A program made the translations under genes and the position numbers. 64,000 bases of DNA from an uncultured Clostridia bacterium (GTDB lineage Bacteria; Bacillota; Clostridia; Christensenellales; Borkfalkiaceae), in the NCBI GenBank assembly GCA_947175325.1, contig CAMWME010000001.1, positions 206,740 to 270,739 of the forward strand, given 5' to 3'. Within the stretch, counting starts at the first letter, position 1, and every line of letters begins with the position of its first letter. Shown here one piece after another: positions 37,351-46,683 of the stretch. The notes under the pieces are model-generated. The model was not told the DNA's origin and made no database searches. It saw only the letters and a program-made list of their open reading frames with translations.

Positions 37351-37956
37351 TTAATACCTTAGATACGGATTATAGGAGCGTTCGCGTGAAAGCGTGCTGT
37401 CTTCACCGTGTCCGCAATAAATTTTGTAATCGCCGTCAAGTGCGGCAAGCTTTTTGATACTGTTTATTAGCTGTGAAAAGTTACCCGTTGGCAAGTCCCA
37501 TCTTCCTATACTGCCGCGAAATAGTGTGTCGCCCGTAAAAAGAGCATTTTCGGTAAGATAGCAGCAACTGCCCGCCGTATGCCCCGAAGTTTCCAAAATC
37601 TTAAAGCCTATTCCGCAAAGGCTTACTTCTTCCCCGTCCTTAAACGTTCTGGCTATTTCAAACTGCGGAACAGTTACGCCGCCGAATATACTTAAATATT
37701 CTTTACTGAAAATTAAGTCTTTTTCGCGTTCGTTGCAGCATATGTGGGCACCTTTCGCAAAAAGTTCGCCGCAAGCACCAACGTGGTCGAAGTGCCCGTG
37801 CGTGAGTAAAACGAACTTGCAGACAAGCCCGTTTTTCTCTAAAACCTCTATAACGTTATGCCCCGAAGGGTCTATTACTACAGCCGTTTTTTTGTCGGCA
37901 GTTAAAACGTAAGAATTGCTTAAATATTCAAGCGGTAATACTTTTATAACTTGCAT
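37351..37956 (-). CDS. MBL-fold metallo-hydrolase, glyoxalase II-like (YcbL type)
   Basis: 201 residues. Zinc ligands are clear: THGHFDHVGAC (about 53-62), SGHTAGSCCYL (His near 135), FTGDTLFRGSIGRWD (Asp near 150) and CGHGEDSTL near the end. This short form lacks the substrate-recognition domain of true glyoxalase II and matches the widespread YcbL group of thioester hydrolases, whose physiological substrate is uncertain. It starts 10 nt after the relA stop without an obvious ribosome binding site, so translational coupling is likely. Confidence 0.9.
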   Translation of the reverse strand: MQVIKVLPLEYLSNSYVLTADKKTAVVIDPSGHNVIEVLEKNGLVCKFVLLTHGHFDHVGACGELFAKGAHICCNEREKDLIFSKEYLSIFGGVTVPQFEIARTFKDGEEVSLCGIGFKILETSGHTAGSCCYLTENALFTGDTLFRGSIGRWDLPTGNFSQLINSIKKLAALDGDYKIYCGHGEDSTLSRERSYNPYLRY

Positions 37957-37966
37957 ATCTATAAAA

Positions 37967-40105
37967 TCAATTTGTCGTTCTGTACACGTCCAGCACGCGC
38001 TTATCGCGCTTTAAACGGTTAATTAATAGGTCTATATCAGAGCGCTTATTAAGCTTTATTCGCACGTCAACTTCCGCCAAATTGTCCTTATTTATTCTGC
38101 CGCTGATTTGCGTGAACGAAAGGCGCATTGCCGCGATTTCCGAGATTACGTAAGCCGTAACACCGTCGTAGTTGTCTGAAATAACTTTTATATCTGCAAG
38201 GAAATCAGTATCAATGTCACCCGTCCACTGCGCGGGCTGCAAGCGGTTTTTATCCGCGTCGGACAAATTCGTACAGTCGGCACGGTGAACTATTACTCCT
38301 CTCCCGCGCGAAACGAATCCGACGATATCGTCACCGGGAACGGGGTTGCAACAGTGTGCAAAGCGAACCAAGAGACCACTCATACCCTTGATAGTTACAC
38401 TGCCAGCTGGCGTGTGTTTTAGCTTGCCAGAATCAACTACTTCAACGGGCTTGGGCATTTCTTTCTTGTAGTAGTCAATCAGTTTAAAGATGACTTGATT
38501 AACGCTGACAGCTCCGTAACCGACGGACGCCATCATCTCGTTCACAGAACTGAAAACAAGCTTGTTTGAAAGCTTTTTGAAGGAGCTTTCAGTTAGCAAA
38601 TCGTTGAGGTTATACCCCTTACGCTTTGCCTCTGCTTCAAGCATCGCTTTACCGGTCTTGGCGTTTTCCTCCTTCATTTCACGCTTGAAAAACTGCCTTA
38701 TCTTGGCGCGTGCCGAACCGGATTTGACGAATTTAAGCCAATCCCACGAAGGTCCGCGAGAGTTTGACTGCGTGAGGATTTCAACCACGTCACCCGTTGT
38801 TAGCGTGGAATTGAGTGCAACCATTTTGCCGTTTACCTTAGCGCCAACGCATTTGTTTCCGACTTCGGAGTGAATTGCGTAAGCGAAATCAACGGGTGTT
38901 GCTTCCAACGGAAGCGAAATAACTTTACCGTGCGGAGTGAAAACCAAAAGCTCGTTATCGTACAAGTCGTTTTTTAAGCTGTCAACGAATTCTTTTGATT
39001 CGTTTAAGCTTCCTTGCCAATCCATAACGTCGCGTATCCAAGAAAGACGGGCGTCGAAGTTGGTTTCCTTTGCTTCGACAGAACCCTTTTCTTTGTACTT
39101 CCAGTGCGCGGCGATACCGTATTCAGCCATCTTATGCATTTCGTAAGTGCGTATTTGAATTTCAAAGAACTGCCCGAAATTGGTTACTACGGTTGTGTGT
39201 AAGGACTGATACATATTGCGCTTAGGCGTTGCGATATAGTCCTTAATTCTACCCGGTACGGGCTTCCACTTCATATGGATTTTACCCAAAATTTCATAGC
39301 ACTCGTCGGTGCTGTCGACGATTACACGCGTTGCCGTTAAATCGTAAATCTGGTCAAGGGTTTTGCCTTGATTTTTCATTTTTCGGTATATGGAATAGAA
39401 GTGCTTAGGTCTGCCGATAACTTCGCCCTTAATGCCGCTTTCTTTCAAAATTCCTTTGATTTCCGCAACTACGAAGTCAACGAAAGACTTCCTTTCCTCC
39501 AACTTTTGGTGAATGTTAGTAACCAAAAATTCGTAGGCTTCGGGGTCAAGGTATTTAAGGCATAAATCTTCAAGCTCACACTTTATTTGCGAAATACCGA
39601 GTCTACCCGCCAAGGGCGTGAAAATTTCCAAAGTTTCCTTGGCGATTCTTTGCTGGCGCTCGTTGGAAAGGAAGTTCAACGAACGCATATTGTGCAGTCT
39701 GTCCGCAAGCTTGATGATGATAACGCGTACGTCGTTAGCCATAGCGACGAAAATTTTTCTGAAATTTTCCGCGTCTTCTTCCTCGTGCGTGCGGAAATGA
39801 ATTTTATCGAGTTTCGTTACGCCGTCAACCAAGGTCATAATCTCTTTGCCGAAACGGCGCAAAATATCGTCTTCCGTGGCGGGCGTATCCTCTACGACGT
39901 CGTGAAGAAAGGCTGCGGCAACCGTGGGCGTATCGAGTCCCAAATCAACTAAAATTTCGGCAACGGCGCACGGGTGCATAAAGTACGGTTCGCCCGAGGC
40001 GCGCTTTTGCCCGTTGTGCATCTCCCTTGCGTAGTTGTGCGCTGAAAGAAGGAGCGCGTAGTCTTCGGCTGAATAGTTCTTTTTGATTTTATCAATAACG
40101 TCCAA
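37967..40105 (-). CDS. relA: Bifunctional (p)ppGpp synthetase/hydrolase
   Basis: 712 residues. The start codon is TTG, preceded by AAGGAGGAGCATT, and overlaps the recJ end by 14 nt. The HD hydrolase domain is intact (MHPCAVAEILVDLG, HDVVEDTPATEDD), as is the synthetase domain (YSIYRKMKNQGKTLDQIYDL, RVIVDSTDECYEILG, YQSLHTTVV). Next come TGS (VFTPHGKVISLPLEATPVDF), a zinc-finger segment (VRFAHCCNPVPGDDIVGFVS) and a C-terminal ACT domain. It is therefore a long Rel enzyme of the Gram-positive type, making and removing the stringent-response alarmone. Confidence 0.97.
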   Translation of the reverse strand: MDVIDKIKKNYSAEDYALLLSAHNYAREMHNGQKRASGEPYFMHPCAVAEILVDLGLDTPTVAAAFLHDVVEDTPATEDDILRRFGKEIMTLVDGVTKLDKIHFRTHEEEDAENFRKIFVAMANDVRVIIIKLADRLHNMRSLNFLSNERQQRIAKETLEIFTPLAGRLGISQIKCELEDLCLKYLDPEAYEFLVTNIHQKLEERKSFVDFVVAEIKGILKESGIKGEVIGRPKHFYSIYRKMKNQGKTLDQIYDLTATRVIVDSTDECYEILGKIHMKWKPVPGRIKDYIATPKRNMYQSLHTTVVTNFGQFFEIQIRTYEMHKMAEYGIAAHWKYKEKGSVEAKETNFDARLSWIRDVMDWQGSLNESKEFVDSLKNDLYDNELLVFTPHGKVISLPLEATPVDFAYAIHSEVGNKCVGAKVNGKMVALNSTLTTGDVVEILTQSNSRGPSWDWLKFVKSGSARAKIRQFFKREMKEENAKTGKAMLEAEAKRKGYNLNDLLTESSFKKLSNKLVFSSVNEMMASVGYGAVSVNQVIFKLIDYYKKEMPKPVEVVDSGKLKHTPAGSVTIKGMSGLLVRFAHCCNPVPGDDIVGFVSRGRGVIVHRADCTNLSDADKNRLQPAQWTGDIDTDFLADIKVISDNYDGVTAYVISEIAAMRLSFTQISGRINKDNLAEVDVRIKLNKRSDIDLLINRLKRDKRVLDVYRTTN

Positions 40106-42407
40106 AATGCTCCTCCTTTATTTCCTTTACCATATTATATAATGATGAATTTTCAAGTTTACTTTTTACCCCGCGGACGACCTCTAATCTGCCGCTATTG
40201 AACGTAATTAACGAAAGTTGTTCAAACACTTTTAAGGCAAAGAAAACTTGCAATTTGTTACCGAGATTATTGCGTTTTGCAACTTCTTCCGCGCAAGCAC
40301 CCTCAAGATTTGAAGCGTTTGCCGAAATTTGTGCAAAAACGTTCAACAGTTCTTCCCTATCGCAGTTAAGCTTGTTTATAACGCGCGAGGCGGGTGCGTT
40401 TTCAACCACTTCCACATTACCTAAAATGCCAAGCCTTGTAGCGCACTTGGGGTTATCTAATACTATTACCCTTTTGTAGCCGCTCAAATCAGTCTCACCC
40501 GTAGGTGCAACCAAAATCGAAGTATGAAAACTTTTTGACGACGGCAAAAACATATCTGCGTCAAGGTTGCCGGAATTATTATAAGAGTTTATGGCAGTGT
40601 TATCCCAAGAAATAAACACCGTGCCCGCCGCTTTGTTTTTCATTAAATTCTCGACTTCGGCGTGGGAAATTGCCGAGATATTGCAGTCATATTTTTCGTT
40701 TGAAAGCGTTTCGATAAGTGAGAACGCCATTTCATCCTCGGCGTAAGCCCTTGCGTCGTTGCCGTAAACCACGTCCCTAACGAAACCTTTAATATACTCT
40801 TTACCGCGGAAAGAGGATACGTTGTATTCGAAGATTAGCTTTTTAGGCGCCGCACTTGATAGCAGTTTCGCATATTTGCTGCCGCCGAAATACATAAGTT
40901 CAAGCTTAAGATTTTTAATAGATAAGTGTGGCGACAAAGGTTTTACGGGGCGAACGGAAAGCGCCGTTTCATCCGCAACGAACATCGGGCGACGGTTGCC
41001 CACACCAAACGGTTCAAGGCACTCCATTTCCTTGACGAGCTTTTGCGAATATTCTTCGGACAGCTTGCCGTTAACGTACACCGTGGGAATAAAATCTTCG
41101 TCGGTGTAACGCGCCGTCATATACTCTTCAAGGGCTTTATAAAGGTTGTCAAAATTGTCTTCAGTTACGTTTACGCCCGCCGCCTGCGAGTGCCCGCCGA
41201 ATTCCGTCAAATATTCTTCGCACGCCTTTAACGCTTCGAAAATGTTTACACTCTCTACAGAACGCGCCGAGCCTTTAAGCATATTGCCGTTCTTAACGAA
41301 CAAAATCGCGGGGCAAGAGAACTCTTCCGCAAGCCGTGCGGCAACAATACCGACGAAGCCGGAGTTCCAACTTTCGTTGCATAGAAGAATAATTTTACCG
41401 CAAGTTCCCTTCTCTTTAATCATTTCCTTCGCGCTTAAATACAGCTCGTCACAGCATTTCTGCCGCTCGATATTGTAAGCGGTAAGCTTTGCGGACAAAT
41501 CAAAAATTTTGTTTTCGTCAGTTTCGTTGAAAAGGGCAAGCGCGGCTTTTGCGTCACCCATTCTTCCCGCCGCATTGATTTTGGGCGCAAGCGTAAACGC
41601 AAGCGTCTGGGCGGTTATAGCATCCGCTTTGTTTAAAAACTGCTGATAGCATTTGGAAGGATTATCGCGGATAATCTTCAAGCCCTCGTGCACGATGTCG
41701 CGGTTTTCGCCCGTCAAAGGCACGCTGTCCGCTACCGTGGCTATTGCGGCAAAATCAAGGTATTTATAGGCACTTTCGCCGTTTAAGGCGCAACCGACTT
41801 TAAAAGCGACGCCCGCACCGCACAAATTATCGTAAGGGTATCCGTCGTTAAATTTGGGATTTATACATATGCACTTAGGTATAACGTCGGGTAGCTCGTG
41901 GTGGTCGGTAACTATAACTTCCGCACCTAATTCTTTTAAATACTCTACTTCTGCCGCGCAAGATATTCCGCAGTCAACGGTAATAAAAAGCTGTGGAAAG
42001 TATTCGTCGAAAATATCGTCTATAGTCTTTTGTGAAAGCCCGTAGCCGTTAGTTCTTTCGGGCACGAAAATTATAGGCTCTATGCCGAAATCCTTCAAGA
42101 CGTTGCCCATAATGGTTGAAGCGCAGATGCCGTCCGCATCGTAGTCGCCGTAGACAACGACGGACCATTCTTCGTCTCTAGCTTGCGTGATAAGGTCTAC
42201 TGCTTCTTGCATACCGCTCATTTTAAAGGGTGATACGAAATGGGCTTTTGACGGGTGCATAAAGACTTCTATCGCGCTTTTATCCCGCACGCCTCTGCCG
42301 TAGAGAATTTTTACCGTTTCTTCGCACAGATTGCACTCTTTGGCAAGACGGCGCACGTTATTTAATTGTTCTGCCGAGAATTCAAACTCCGGTAAAATTC
42401 TTTTCAT
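40092..42407 (-). CDS. recJ: Single-stranded-DNA-specific exonuclease RecJ
   Basis: 771 residues. DHH-family 5'-3' exonuclease of recombination and repair. Motifs: VVVYGDYDADGICAS near 85, then ITVDCGISC, IVTDHHELPD (the DHH box) and DHHA1 segment NSGFVGIVAARLAEEF with GGHSQAAGVNV. The C-terminal 200 residues form an extra region as in Bacillus RecJ. The downstream relA start lies within its end. secF precedes it in genome position but is downstream of secD in a separate unit ending at the hairpin 42432-42449. Confidence 0.96.
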   Translation of the reverse strand: MKRILPEFEFSAEQLNNVRRLAKECNLCEETVKILYGRGVRDKSAIEVFMHPSKAHFVSPFKMSGMQEAVDLITQARDEEWSVVVYGDYDADGICASTIMGNVLKDFGIEPIIFVPERTNGYGLSQKTIDDIFDEYFPQLFITVDCGISCAAEVEYLKELGAEVIVTDHHELPDVIPKCICINPKFNDGYPYDNLCGAGVAFKVGCALNGESAYKYLDFAAIATVADSVPLTGENRDIVHEGLKIIRDNPSKCYQQFLNKADAITAQTLAFTLAPKINAAGRMGDAKAALALFNETDENKIFDLSAKLTAYNIERQKCCDELYLSAKEMIKEKGTCGKIILLCNESWNSGFVGIVAARLAEEFSCPAILFVKNGNMLKGSARSVESVNIFEALKACEEYLTEFGGHSQAAGVNVTEDNFDNLYKALEEYMTARYTDEDFIPTVYVNGKLSEEYSQKLVKEMECLEPFGVGNRRPMFVADETALSVRPVKPLSPHLSIKNLKLELMYFGGSKYAKLLSSAAPKKLIFEYNVSSFRGKEYIKGFVRDVVYGNDARAYAEDEMAFSLIETLSNEKYDCNISAISHAEVENLMKNKAAGTVFISWDNTAINSYNNSGNLDADMFLPSSKSFHTSILVAPTGETDLSGYKRVIVLDNPKCATRLGILGNVEVVENAPASRVINKLNCDREELLNVFAQISANASNLEGACAEEVAKRNNLGNKLQVFFALKVFEQLSLITFNSGRLEVVRGVKSKLENSSLYNMVKEIKEEHFGRY

Positions 42408-42431
42408 ATAAGTTTATCCGTGACACACAAA

Positions 42432-42449
42432 AAGGCGGGTTGCCCCGCC
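42432..42449 (-). terminator. Terminator after secDF
   Basis: AGGCGGG-TTGC-CCCGCCT, followed by TTTTTGTG on the minus strand. It separates secDF from recJ, so the Clostridial secDF-recJ-relA order is conserved but not one uninterrupted message. Confidence 0.85.
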
Positions 42450-42463
42450 TAAGTTTTGCAAAT

Positions 42464-43483
42464 TTATTTTTTAGTGGATTTCGCCGCTTTCGTGCGCGAT
42501 TTCGCCTTTAAGCCGTCGCCTATAAGTTTAAATCTTGAATACACTGACGGAACGAATAACGCCGTGCCGTAAGCGCAAGATACGAAGCTTATAAACGAGC
42601 AAAGAACGGCTGAAATTATCGTAAGCGGTGAAAGCGAGCTTATTGACAAAAGTATGAACGCAACTACGGATACCGTGGCAAGGCAAGCGGGCATAACCGT
42701 ATTTATAACGAAACTTTCGTCTGCCGTTTTATCAACGATTTCAAAGGCGGTAAGCTTTTTCAAGTCTTCGTCCTTGAAGTTCTTTCTCATTCTGTCGAAA
42801 AGGAAGCAAGTTCCTATCATCGTAAGAATGACGGTGATTACCGCGAAGGTTGCAATCGACGAGCCTACGGGGATACGCGTAAGCGCCATAATCATAAGGA
42901 ACAATGCTAAGTTATGCAAGTCCGCAAGAATTGCGCCAAGAGCCATCGTAAGCTTGTAGCGAATTACGAAATAAACGAAGTGGAAAACTATGCAAGCGGA
43001 AATTGCGATTGCCGCCATAGCAATAGCTTTGCCGCCGCCAAGAATCGTATTGGCAGTGCTTGCAACAGCGTAGTTATACGCAACGGCTGCTTCATCCACT
43101 TCTTCGGCAAGCTTTGAATTGATAGCCTTTTCGGCATTTTTAAGTTTGCCGCCGTCCGTTGAATTGACGAATTTGTAAATTACTGTGCCGCCCGTTTTGG
43201 TATCGCCGACGACGACTTGGTAACTGTTAACGCCTTCGTTTGAAAACGCAGTTTCGCAGATTTGTTTAACGTGGTCAACGGGTTCTTCCTCTTTACCGCT
43301 GAAGTCGGTATTAACGTAAGTCACAGTTACGCTTTGATAGTTTGCGTACTCGTCACCGTAATTGAAGAAGCCGTTTGCAACGCTTTGACAAATTATTCCC
43401 ACAAATAACCCGATAGCGATTATTGCAGAGGAAATAATTATAAACAAGTGCATTTTGGAGGAAAGCTTGAAATTAGTCTTCAT
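42464..43483 (-). CDS. secF: Protein translocase subunit SecF
   Basis: 339 residues with six transmembrane segments and one large outside loop after helix 1, the SecF plan. Conserved region: ALGAILADLHNLALFLMIMALTRIPV (helices 2-3) reads a diverged version of the usual VHDV motif, with ADLHN in place of the canonical sequence. The later segment ESFVINTVMPACLATVSVV matches the SecF D4 helix. SecDF uses the proton gradient to pull secreted proteins outward. The start overlaps the secD end by 11 nt and has GGAGGTG upstream. Confidence 0.9.
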   Translation of the reverse strand: MKTNFKLSSKMHLFIIISSAIIAIGLFVGIICQSVANGFFNYGDEYANYQSVTVTYVNTDFSGKEEEPVDHVKQICETAFSNEGVNSYQVVVGDTKTGGTVIYKFVNSTDGGKLKNAEKAINSKLAEEVDEAAVAYNYAVASTANTILGGGKAIAMAAIAISACIVFHFVYFVIRYKLTMALGAILADLHNLALFLMIMALTRIPVGSSIATFAVITVILTMIGTCFLFDRMRKNFKDEDLKKLTAFEIVDKTADESFVINTVMPACLATVSVVAFILLSISSLSPLTIISAVLCSFISFVSCAYGTALFVPSVYSRFKLIGDGLKAKSRTKAAKSTKK

Positions 43484-44969
43484 CGTCTAACACCTCCCTT
43501 TTATAGCCGCAGAACTTGAACTTGTCCTTTACGGGTGAAGATATTACGAACCACATAAATCTCGTGAACCAATGAAGTACGTAAGAAGCAATCGTTGCAA
43601 TGAAAAGTATCAACCCGCAAGCGGCAAGCTCGCCCGTGCAAATAAGCGCAAACAGAGCCGCAGCCACAAGAATAACGATATGCAAATCAAGTATCGTGGT
43701 AAGGGATTTTTTGTAGCCCGTTTTGACGGAAGCTTGAATGGTTCTGCCGGTCAAGGTTTCCTTTCTTACCGCTTCGAATACGCGGAAGTTCGAGAAAGTT
43801 AGAAGCGCAAGTCCCAAAACGAGGATAAACGCGCCCGCAACCGTGAGCTGGATACCCGTAAGCAAAATCGCCGTAATCATTATCGCAGAGAAGGCAACCG
43901 CGATTAAACCGTTGACTAAGCCTAGTTTTTTATATTTTACAACCGAGATTGCGATTGCGCCGATAAGCGCCAACAACAATAATACGAACAGCCATACAAC
44001 CGCGCTTTCGCCAAACGAAGGCGTAATTGCGATAACTTCCGTCTTCTCGCCGTTATGATTGTAATTGTTGGTAAGGGTGTTGCCGTTGATAACGGAATCA
44101 AGGACTATCGAATAATCTTTTGCGGAAGCCTCACCTACTTGGAAATTAAGAGTTTTGCCGGTAATGTTTTCACCGTAAGTAAGTTGAAGCCCGATACAAG
44201 TTTTACCAACGAAGAAATAACCGGTACCGTCCGAAAGATTTCCGATAATGTTATTTAAGTTTTTGTAACCTTCGTCGTTGAGTTTAATTTGGACAACGTG
44301 GTTGCCGCCCACGCCGTAATAATTTGCGCCGCTGAAGAAGGTTTCAAAGCCGTTATAAGAAACGGGAATAATCGTTTTAGCAGTATCTTCTTGTCCGTTT
44401 TTAAGATCAAGCTCGCCACTCAAGGTAAGGTACTTTATCGTATTACCTATCTTGGTAAGTTCTTCACTGCGTGCAGTCGCGTCGTATCCTTTGAAAGCCG
44501 AATAGGTAAAGTTCGTAGGAACGGATACCTTTATAACGTAGCCGTCCACCACGCTTACGGAATATTTGGAATAACCCTTTTGTGCAAACCTTGCGGAGAT
44601 TATCTCGGCATCCTTTGCAACGCTGCCCAACAAAGCTTTATCGGGACCGTATTGTTCGTTCTCGACGAATACGCTTGCACTTTCAGCATCTGCAGTCGGA
44701 TGAGGGTTATAACCGCTCATATATTCTTCTCTGTTCGGATTCCCTTCATCGTTCACTACGCTCCAATAATCCGACGGTGAGATTACGCCTTCGGGATAAA
44801 ACAGCGCGTACGCTTCGCCCGTGAGGTCGCTTCCCATATGAATGGAGCTTATAAAAGAATTGTATCTTTCAACCTCGTTAAGCGGGCAAGATATTGTAGC
44901 AAAAAGCGATAATATGAGAACTGCCGCAACGACAAGTGCAGTTATAATCGCCGATTTTACTTTACCCAT
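43473..44969 (-). CDS. secD: Protein translocase subunit SecD
   Basis: 498 residues. First transmembrane helix near the N-terminus, a long extracellular P1 domain (residues 35-310) and five C-terminal helices. The D-type motif near the second helix is diverged. Domain order and pairing with SecF make the assignment firm. TAGGAGTAGAG precedes the ATG. It has a good promoter of its own (TTGACG-17-TATAAT) and a leader with a small hairpin (CCGCAT/ATGCGG). Confidence 0.92.
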   Translation of the reverse strand: MGKVKSAIITALVVAAVLILSLFATISCPLNEVERYNSFISSIHMGSDLTGEAYALFYPEGVISPSDYWSVVNDEGNPNREEYMSGYNPHPTADAESASVFVENEQYGPDKALLGSVAKDAEIISARFAQKGYSKYSVSVVDGYVIKVSVPTNFTYSAFKGYDATARSEELTKIGNTIKYLTLSGELDLKNGQEDTAKTIIPVSYNGFETFFSGANYYGVGGNHVVQIKLNDEGYKNLNNIIGNLSDGTGYFFVGKTCIGLQLTYGENITGKTLNFQVGEASAKDYSIVLDSVINGNTLTNNYNHNGEKTEVIAITPSFGESAVVWLFVLLLLALIGAIAISVVKYKKLGLVNGLIAVAFSAIMITAILLTGIQLTVAGAFILVLGLALLTFSNFRVFEAVRKETLTGRTIQASVKTGYKKSLTTILDLHIVILVAAALFALICTGELAACGLILFIATIASYVLHWFTRFMWFVISSPVKDKFKFCGYKREVLDDED

Positions 44970-45044
44970 CTCTACTCCTATATAATTCCCGCATCAAGTA
45001 AATTCTTTATGCGGTGCCTTAATACCAAAATTTTAACTTACTAT

Positions 45045-45073
45045 ATTATAGTAAATAATTTTTAAGCCGTCAA
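45045..45073 (-). promoter_or_regulatory. secDF promoter
   Basis: TTGACG, 17-nt spacer, TATAAT on the minus strand, beginning 22 nt past the scfB stop. The leader is about 70 nt. Confidence 0.75.
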
Positions 45074-45094
45074 TAAATTTACTAAGCTAACGGG

Positions 45095-46417
45095 CTATTT
45101 TTGTGTTTTTTTATGCGCCAAGGAGTGCATAGCGCATTCAATACGCTTTTTCATCATCTCGCAAGTGAGTTTATAGGGCTTATTTATATCTCCCTCGAAA
45201 TGATAATTGTTTGCACTGCAACCGCCGCTGCATATAAATTTTGCGTAGCAGTCACCGCATTCTTCCCTCGTGAAAAGGCAAGACGACGCAAACTTGTCCC
45301 TTATGGCTTTATCAAGCTTGCCCTCGTACACGTTGCCCATTAAAAAGTCCTTATCTCCCGCAAATTGGTGGCAAGGATAAATATCACCGTTCGGTGTTAC
45401 GGAAAAATATTCGTTACCCGCTCCGCAAGCCGAAACGCGCTTTTGAAGGCAAGTGCCCCCTTCCAAATCCACGTTGAAATGGAAGAAATTAAAGCCTTCG
45501 CCCTTGTCGTACTTTTCAAGATACTTATCGCAAAGGTTTTCGTACTCTTTTAAGACGGTGGGAATATGCTCTTCCTTTATCGCCAAATCGTCGATGTCGG
45601 TTACGACGGGCTCCATAGAAATACTGTCAAACCCGCTTTCCGCAAGGAAAATTACGTCCTTTGAAAAATCGAGATTTTTAGCCGTAAAGGTACCGCGCAC
45701 GTAGTAGTGCTTGTTCCCGCGCGACCGGACGAAGTTTTTAATTTTATCAATAACCAAATCGAAGCTGCCCTTGCCGTTCTTGGTCTTTCTTATGGCGTCG
45801 TGCACTTCCTTTCTGCCGTCGATGGATAAAACTACGTTCTCCATTTCGCGGTTGAAAAAGTCGATTGCGTCGTCGTCCAAAAGAAGGGCGTTCGTAGTCG
45901 TGGTAAAAAGGAACTTTTTACCCGCCTTATCGCCTTGTTCACGGGCGTAAGCAACCACGTTTTTTATGGTCTGCAAACACATCAAAGGTTCCCCGCCGAA
46001 GAAGTCAACTTCCAAAACCTTTCTTTTACCGCTGTTTTCTATAAGAAAATCTATTGCTTTTTTAGCGGTTTGCTCACTCATAAATTCGCGGGCGGAATGA
46101 TACGCGCCCTCGTCGGCAAAACAGTAGCGGCAACGAAGGTTGCAATCGTGGCAAATATGAAGGCAAAGCGCCTTTACTTCCGAAGATTTTAAGGGATAAG
46201 TTTTAATTTCTTCACGCAAAAAAAGTCCCTGCTCTTTTAAAGATGCAAGGTCGCTTTCTATTTCGGCAATTTTTTCTTCTGAAAGCTCGGGCATTTGCCC
46301 TACTTTTTCGTACTTTGCCTTTACGTAGTCCGCAGTAAGCTCGTCGCATTCGTGCAAGCTGCCGCTCCCGCTATCGTAAATATAGCGCTTATCTTTGTAA
46401 TTGAAAACGTGTACCAT
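45095..46417 (-). CDS. scfB: SCIFF peptide maturase, radical SAM thioether-forming enzyme
   Basis: 440 residues. Modifies the neighbouring six-cysteine peptide by forging a Cys-to-Thr alpha-carbon thioether, as shown for this family. Seen: N-terminal peptide-binding RRE-like domain (residues 1-80), radical SAM motif CNLRCRYCF near 100, VDFFGGEPLM, and a C-terminal SPASM region with CGAGNEYFSVTPNGDIYPC, then CGDCYAKFICSGGC and a final Cys near 424. All cysteines expected for the auxiliary clusters appear present. It starts 47 nt after scfA, just past a hairpin and without a clear ribosome binding site. Confidence 0.96.
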   Translation of the reverse strand: MVHVFNYKDKRYIYDSGSGSLHECDELTADYVKAKYEKVGQMPELSEEKIAEIESDLASLKEQGLFLREEIKTYPLKSSEVKALCLHICHDCNLRCRYCFADEGAYHSAREFMSEQTAKKAIDFLIENSGKRKVLEVDFFGGEPLMCLQTIKNVVAYAREQGDKAGKKFLFTTTTNALLLDDDAIDFFNREMENVVLSIDGRKEVHDAIRKTKNGKGSFDLVIDKIKNFVRSRGNKHYYVRGTFTAKNLDFSKDVIFLAESGFDSISMEPVVTDIDDLAIKEEHIPTVLKEYENLCDKYLEKYDKGEGFNFFHFNVDLEGGTCLQKRVSACGAGNEYFSVTPNGDIYPCHQFAGDKDFLMGNVYEGKLDKAIRDKFASSCLFTREECGDCYAKFICSGGCSANNYHFEGDINKPYKLTCEMMKKRIECAMHSLAHKKTQK

Positions 46418-46429
46418 TTAAGACGAAAA

Positions 46430-46451
46430 GGAGCAGAGAATTTTCTGCTCC
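46430..46451 (-). terminator. Partial terminator / attenuator between scfA and scfB
   Basis: GGAGCAGA pairs perfectly with TCTGCTCC around a 6-nt loop; on the minus strand it is followed by TTTTCGTCTT. The short U tract suggests partial termination, giving more peptide mRNA than enzyme mRNA, which is common in peptide-modifying operons. Confidence 0.65.
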
Positions 46452-46463
46452 CAACCTTATATT

Positions 46464-46619
46464 TTAGTTGTTCTTTTCGGGGTTTTGTTCTCTCGTTACC
46501 CTTTCACAGCTTTGGTTTCCTACCGTGCAACTTGTCTTGCAAGCCGATTGGCAAGTGCTTCTGCATTCGCCGCAACCGGTAACTTTCTTTTCTGCGGGTT
46601 TTGCTATAGTTTTAATCAT
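46464..46619 (-). CDS. scfA: SCIFF (six-cysteines-in-forty-five-residues) precursor peptide
   Basis: 51 residues. Cysteines at 16, 19, 23, 27, 31 and 38, with the highly conserved SACKTSCTVGNQSCE block at 25-39. The family is nearly universal in Clostridia and always sits beside its radical SAM maturase, which installs the thioether involving Thr32 or a nearby threonine. Function of the mature peptide is not known. AAAGGAGAG precedes the ATG at good spacing. It has its own promoter at 46650-46678 and lies between the TIGR04086 gene and scfB. Confidence 0.97.
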   Translation of the reverse strand: MIKTIAKPAEKKVTGCGECRSTCQSACKTSCTVGNQSCERVTREQNPEKNN

Positions 46620-46649
46620 ACGAGAACTCTCCTTTACTCTTTTTTATAA

Positions 46650-46678
46650 ATTATAGAATACGGAGAGAGAAAAAGCAA
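46650..46678 (-). promoter_or_regulatory. scfA promoter
   Basis: TTGCTT, 17-nt spacer, TATAAT on the minus strand, giving a leader near 25 nt. It lets the peptide be expressed apart from yajC. Confidence 0.7.
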
Positions 46679-46683
46679 GCAAT

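Noticed and set aside
44988..45017. Hairpin CCGCAT/ATGCGG before secD as a terminator
   Set aside because: No U tract follows on the minus strand and the stem is short with a long loop.
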